Assembly: GCA_024278855.1 (NCBI GenBank)
Contig: JAJRSJ010000006.1
Coordinates: forward strand, 1 to 64,000
DNA: 64,000 nt
Reading direction: 5' to 3'
From: Alphaproteobacteria bacterium
GTDB lineage: Bacteria; Pseudomonadota; Alphaproteobacteria; Caulobacterales; Maricaulaceae
Of the stretch, positions 60,508 through 64,000 are shown in pieces. The number at the start of each line of letters is the position of its first letter. The stretch's first letter is position 1. Below the pieces are notes generated by a model. It ran no database searches, was not told where the DNA came from, and worked only from the letters and a program-made list of their open reading frames with translations. A program made the translations under genes and the position numbers.

Positions 60508-62205
60508 CTACCCTTGCTGTGGCCTTTTTAAGGGTAAGGACACTAGCACATTGGTACCAACACCTGGATGGCTAGTGATAGAAAAATCACCTGCATGCAA
60601 TTGGGTCAGGTTTTTAACCAAAGCCAAACCCAGACCACTACTGCGCCCCTTGACCATGCCCGCATTGGACGCTTGCTGATACGGCTTGCCTACGGCTTCC
60701 AGATCCTTGGCGCTCATGCCCGTACCGGTATCAGAGACACCGATCTCTAGCCGACCGTCTTTAAGGTGAGCCGTGGTCGTAACCCGCCCGCCCTTAGGGG
60801 TAAATTTAATGGCATTGCTGAGCAGGTTAAGCAAAATTTGCCGCACCGCACGGCGATCAGCTTGCACCACCAAATCCGTACCGGTCTCTATATCCGCATC
60901 TAGCGTCAACTGCGCCGCATCTGCCGACGGGCGCACCATTTTTATACTGCTTCTGATCACATCAGCCGCATCAAAACTGTCATAATTGAGCTGATATTGT
61001 CTGGCTTCAACTTTTGACATATCCAATACATCACCAACCAAATCTAGCATATGTTGACCGCTATCATGAATAAGCTCAGCATATTCGGCATATTTACCCG
61101 GCAATGGTCCGAACAAACGCGAACGCATCATATCGGAAAACCCGATAATGGCATTGAGCGGGGTGCGCAATTCGTGACTAACGCCAGCGAAAAACAAGGT
61201 TTTCTCATCCGATTCTTTTTTGGCACTGGTTTGCGCATCTTCCAAAGCCTGTAACGCGCCCTCTTTCAAAGAACAGTCGACGGAAAAACCGTAGAATGAA
61301 CCGTCGTCCAAAGGCACAAATGTAAACTCCATCTTATTGAGTTCAGGGTCTGAAGTTGCACCTGTGCTTCCAGTCTCGCCTTGTCGGAGTTTATGCCTAG
61401 GCTTGAGTTTGTGTTTGAGCCTGGGTAGATTAACCGCAAAAGATACCGGCTCCGTTCGCTCGCGCAGGGCATCCATTGCCCCTAACATGGCTAACTTATT
61501 ACCGTCTTTGGAAAACAAGCTCGTCAAATTTATTTTTTGTATATCCTTATCCTGGAGTGCAAACAGACGCCGGGCATTTTTCGTCGCCATTTCCAAATAC
61601 CCGTCCGGAGTAAATTTCATCGCCGCGCCCGGATAAGCATCGGTAAAATCGGCTTTGGCTTCCAGTACCGGGTCCTTTGCGGCATGATCTCCAGAAGAGA
61701 CAAACATGGCCCCCAGTATAAATGCTATGGTTGCTACGGTCCCGGCCAGTGCTGCCCAATTCGCTTGTTCGGCAGTGGCGAGCGGCTCCGGTGCCAGTCC
61801 GGCTTGTTGAAAATAATATACCCCTATTGCAACAAGTGCAGCAAAAACCGTCGCCTCAATAACTTTGGCCCGTTCAAACAATACGGCCGCAGCCGGGGCG
61901 CACAAAAACAAGAATGCCATGGGGATAAATGCTAGCGCAAAGCTAGCTAGCATGGCCATTATAATCCAAGAAAATATGACAATCACTTGCACCCATTCGC
62001 GGTTGGCAAACGGCCACAAGATCAAGCTTATAACAGCAGGAAAACTGGCAGCCACCGCATATGGCAACAGGCTATTGGCGTCCATACCTTTGAAATAAGC
62101 CGCAGCAAAAACCGCCAAAAGTGCCAAAATCCAGATAATGGAGTTAAATGCGACCCCACGATTTGTCCTAAAATTTAAAATAATGACCTCAGCTTTCAAC
62201 TTCAT
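60508..62205 (-). CDS. DivJ/PleC-like sensor histidine kinase
   Basis: A membrane kinase of about 565 residues: roughly six hydrophobic segments (about residues 20-180), a PAS-like domain (AAMKFTPDGYLEMATKNARRLF.., about 200-325), then the kinase core with the phospho-acceptor FFAGVSHELRTPLNAIIGFSDMM, N-box LNLLSNAIKFTPKGG, G1 VSDTGTGMS and G2 SSGLGLALVKNL. The H-box and following LFGPLPGKYAEYAELIHDSGQHMLDLV segment match the DivJ/PleC group that controls DivK and CtrA in Caulobacterales. Which of these it is cannot be told. Start: ATG at 62205, or GTG at 62232. Its cognate regulator is not adjacent. Confidence 0.87.
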   Translation of the reverse strand: MKLKAEVIILNFRTNRGVAFNSIIWILALLAVFAAAYFKGMDANSLLPYAVAASFPAVISLILWPFANREWVQVIVIFSWIIMAMLASFALAFIPMAFLFLCAPAAAVLFERAKVIEATVFAALVAIGVYYFQQAGLAPEPLATAEQANWAALAGTVATIAFILGAMFVSSGDHAAKDPVLEAKADFTDAYPGAAMKFTPDGYLEMATKNARRLFALQDKDIQKINLTSLFSKDGNKLAMLGAMDALRERTEPVSFAVNLPRLKHKLKPRHKLRQGETGSTGATSDPELNKMEFTFVPLDDGSFYGFSVDCSLKEGALQALEDAQTSAKKESDEKTLFFAGVSHELRTPLNAIIGFSDMMRSRLFGPLPGKYAEYAELIHDSGQHMLDLVGDVLDMSKVEARQYQLNYDSFDAADVIRSSIKMVRPSADAAQLTLDADIETGTDLVVQADRRAVRQILLNLLSNAIKFTPKGGRVTTTAHLKDGRLEIGVSDTGTGMSAKDLEAVGKPYQQASNAGMVKGRSSGLGLALVKNLTQLHAGDFSITSHPGVGTNVLVSLPLKRPQQG

Positions 62206-62706
62206 ATCTTTTTTATAACGGTTTGTTGTCACAAAACACGGCTTTTTAAGCCAATACCAGTTCTTTCATGCCACAGGTGAAAACGGGTATAGTTAATTCT
62301 CCACCCTAGAGCATCGCACCTCAACTTGGAATCAATTTGATGGGCCATATCTGTCCACCGGGTGCGTTGCGCACCTTGTCCGATGCTATGGCATCGCCCT
62401 GCGGCACGAGCCTGCCCGGATGAACAGATATGGCCCACCGCAGGCTGGTTTCTCCCCCACGCTGGACGTCGTTGGCCCCCGATTGTGGCCAGTAAGGCCA
62501 CTGCACGGGCTCCGCCTAGCCAGCGAACGGGAGAAATCAGTCAAATGGTTCCAAGTTAAGGTGCGATGCTCTAGAGCATCGCACCAATATATACCCCGCG
62601 TTAGGCTCACCAAGTAGAATCGTTTGTACACAAGCCAGTTTAGTGTATAGGGTAAAATCAGATAGGGAGGATTTAACCGGGCAGTCGGGGGCCGTAAAGG
62701 GACTGT
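62206..62706. other. intergenic region holding the inverted-repeat element
   Basis: About 500 bases between the divergent kinase and lipoprotein genes. Apart from the inverted-repeat element it should contain both promoters. GGGAGGATTTAACCGG lies near 62665 but is too far from the lipoprotein start to be its ribosome-binding site. Several short frames here follow the palindromes and are not believable as genes. Confidence 0.5.
62306..62585. repeat. structured inverted-repeat element (MITE-like)
   Basis: Terminal inverted repeats of about 34 bases, CTAGAGCATCGCACC..TTGA at 62306-62340 and its inverse at 62541-62574, enclose nested inverted repeats: TGGGCCATATCTGT (62341-62354) with ACAGATATGGCCCA (62424-62437), GGTGCG-ttg-CGCACC, CGATGC-tatg-GCATCG, and GTTTCTCCC with GGGAGAAAT. 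The right end also forms a perfect 26-base palindrome (62560-62585) centred on CTAG. No transposase is encoded. Confidence 0.7.
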
Positions 62707-63777
62707 ATGTACACGATTTTGTTGCGCCGCCGCGCACAGTTTTTTTTGCTATCTGGCCTGCTGACGCTGACTGCTTGCTCCACCGCATCAACCGAAGTTT
62801 ACCCGGTATTGACCGAGCCTCAACCCACCCCCGTGCCAGAAATTGTTGCACCAGCGCCGCCCCCTCCCCTGCACATCCCGGTTCGCCCTTTAGAAACCAG
62901 GACCCAAGAAAGCCTCATACGCGCCGCCGGGAACCATGCTGTGTTGATGGGTTATGTTCACAAAATAGCAGACGAAACCATCAGCTCCCCCGAACATATG
63001 AACCAGACTATGGATAATTTATCCCAAGTGTTTTCCCCCGGCATTGGCCCGGCGCTCATTGGTTACGGTGCATTGATCGGCGCACAAAATTCACAATTTG
63101 CCGAAGGGGTCATTGAAACGGCTAGGTATCGAGGTTTGGACACAGTCATTTACCAGCTTTATGTGGACCCCGGTTACGCCGAGACCTTTCCAGGAGCGGA
63201 ACTGGCCAGCGCAGACATCCAAAATGCCTGGATGCGCGATATTACGGCTCTTGACCACAGCGCCGCCCATATTAAAGAGCAATCTTACGGGTTACAAAAA
63301 TTGTCAAAATGGGAACAACTTCGTGCTGATTCTCGCGCCGAACGCCTTGAAGCTATCGGACGGGCGCAATCCTTGCGCTTTAACCCGCCCGGTAGCACAA
63401 AAAGACAAATCGCGAAAACCGGGACAATCCGCGCCGCCGACATGAACGGCCCGCAAAAGCGTCAGGATTTTTGGCAAGTTTTCGGCCAAACTACGGCCCC
63501 GGAAAATCAAGATTTACCAAAGCAATCTAAAACTGTCATGCACCACAAAGCGCTGACTTTATCGGCTTTGGAGATCCTGGGCGCAACCGGCAAGGACAGC
63601 AGTGAGTGGATTGATAATTATATGACCTCCCCTAGCTTGACCCAATGTGTCAACACGGCAAGGCTCAATACCGAGCAATGTATTGCCGCAGGGCATTTCA
63701 AATATGAAGACGCATTTTGTATCGCCGAGCATGAGCTTAAAGAAATCAGCACTTGTTTGTCTGATACGGCGCGTTAG
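62707..63777 (+). CDS. lipoprotein of unknown function
   Basis: A 356-residue predicted lipoprotein: signal peptide RRRAQFFLLSGLLTLTAC with an LTAC lipobox (Cys about residue 24), then a Pro-rich stretch (EPQPTPVPEIVAPAPPPPLHIP), a mostly helical domain with QESLIRAAGNHAVLMGYVHKIADET and FSPGIGPALIGYGALIGAQN, and a C-terminal part with three Cys (TQCVNTARLNTEQCIAAG, DAFCIAEHELKEISTC). No family was recognised. It lies 66 bases before sufE on the same strand but a functional link is not supported. Confidence 0.75.
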   Translation: MYTILLRRRAQFFLLSGLLTLTACSTASTEVYPVLTEPQPTPVPEIVAPAPPPPLHIPVRPLETRTQESLIRAAGNHAVLMGYVHKIADETISSPEHMNQTMDNLSQVFSPGIGPALIGYGALIGAQNSQFAEGVIETARYRGLDTVIYQLYVDPGYAETFPGAELASADIQNAWMRDITALDHSAAHIKEQSYGLQKLSKWEQLRADSRAERLEAIGRAQSLRFNPPGSTKRQIAKTGTIRAADMNGPQKRQDFWQVFGQTTAPENQDLPKQSKTVMHHKALTLSALEILGATGKDSSEWIDNYMTSPSLTQCVNTARLNTEQCIAAGHFKYEDAFCIAEHELKEISTCLSDTAR

Positions 63778-63842
63778 ACCAAATTTTATTGTGCGGAAAT
63801 CCCGCTTGCGTTTCCTTGCCGTCGCACCTATGTGTCGCGGTG

Positions 63843-64000
63843 ATGGATAGCACGCATAATATTGATGATTTGATCGAAGATTTTTCCTTTCTAGATGATT
63901 GGGAAGACCGCTATATGCATGTTATCGAGCTTGGCAAAACGCTCGCACCCTTAACAGACGCCGAGCGCAATACCCTGACCAAAGTCAAAGGCTGTGTTTC
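63843..64000 (+). CDS. sufE: SufE-family cysteine desulfuration protein, 5' part
   Basis: The first 52 codons of a SufE-type protein cut off by the window end. The visible N-terminus IDDLIEDFSFLDDWEDRYMHVIELGKTLAPLTDAERN..KVKGCVS matches SufE closely, including the conserved active-site Cys in KGC, which accepts sulfur from the desulfurase SufS for iron-sulfur cluster assembly. The ATG at 63843 fits the family start, although the ribosome-binding site (GCGGTG) is weak. Confidence 0.92.
   Translation, partial: MDSTHNIDDLIEDFSFLDDWEDRYMHVIELGKTLAPLTDAERNTLTKVKGCV

Noticed and set aside
62229-62631. Several frames of 60-90 codons on both strands in the inverted-repeat element
   Set aside because: They follow the palindromic DNA and lack ribosome-binding sites; the repeat structure explains the sequence better.
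1-64000. tRNA, rRNA, CRISPR arrays, prophage or transposase genes
   Set aside because: No T-loop GTTCGAATCC-type tRNA signature in the intergenic regions, no regularly spaced repeats and no phage or transposase motifs were seen by eye.

Overview
The window looks like chromosome of a moderate-GC alphaproteobacterium, most likely a marine member of the Caulobacterales/Maricaulales group (Hyphomonadaceae or Robiginitomaculaceae type). This is inferred from gene families: AddAB instead of RecBCD, an AmgK-MurU peptidoglycan-recycling fusion, FdVI-type ferredoxin, DUF1491 and DUF924 proteins, a DivJ/PleC-like histidine kinase, the YbjN-proC and uvrC-pgsA neighbourhoods, and an alphaproteobacterial-looking type A RNase P RNA. 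No tRNA, rRNA, prophage, transposase or CRISPR array was seen. Most genes are housekeeping or envelope genes in short, tightly packed operons, often with ATGA start/stop overlaps.

Layout. 1-7400: end of a TonB-dependent receptor, an alpha/beta hydrolase, tandem-domain Usp, SLC13 permease, FadL-type porin, TusA-DsrE pair, MAPEG protein and ferredoxin. 7550-16660: the tsaE, amgK-murU, addB, addA, trxA run. 16900-24950: lipoproteins, GST, M1 peptidase, L,D-transpeptidase, LysM/BON protein, TPR protein and VOC protein. 25070-29170: a small membrane peptide with a CaCA antiporter, then a frameshifted FolM-like reductase, folB and uvrC. 29152-33663: a coupled, AT-rich envelope-lipid-like operon with two CDP-alcohol phosphatidyltransferases, a HAD phosphatase, a GDPD-like protein and a secreted propeller-like protein. 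33671-38940: frameshifted ilvE, a PetR-like two-component system, proC, YbjN and a small membrane protein. 38987-44010: DMT transporter, amidase, HxlR regulator, rnpB with a good promoter, MFS transporter and a TerB-DnaJ protein. 44189-48404: secreted unknown, esterase, DUF924 and acyl-CoA synthetase. 48982-55805: DegP, a thioesterase, a TonB-like Pro/Glu-rich protein, an FMN glutamate synthase-like protein and a PhyH dioxygenase. 55809-64000: prfC, DUF1491, orphan BcsB-like protein, DivJ-like kinase, an inverted-repeat element, a lipoprotein and the start of sufE.

The observations most worth following up are the 29152-33663 lipid-like operon, including a PgsA homologue with an altered signature beside a canonical one; two orphan intrinsic terminators that imply small RNAs or leader RNAs (about 22320-22452 on the plus strand, 48551-48720 on the minus strand); a folded inverted-repeat element at 62306-62585; a 51-bp near-perfect palindrome at 50618-50668; paired repeats between hxlR and rnpB; and two independent single-base frameshifts in short homopolymers (SDR and ilvE), which may be assembly errors.

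All calls rest on reading the sequence and on remembered family motifs. No database search or computed alignment was possible.
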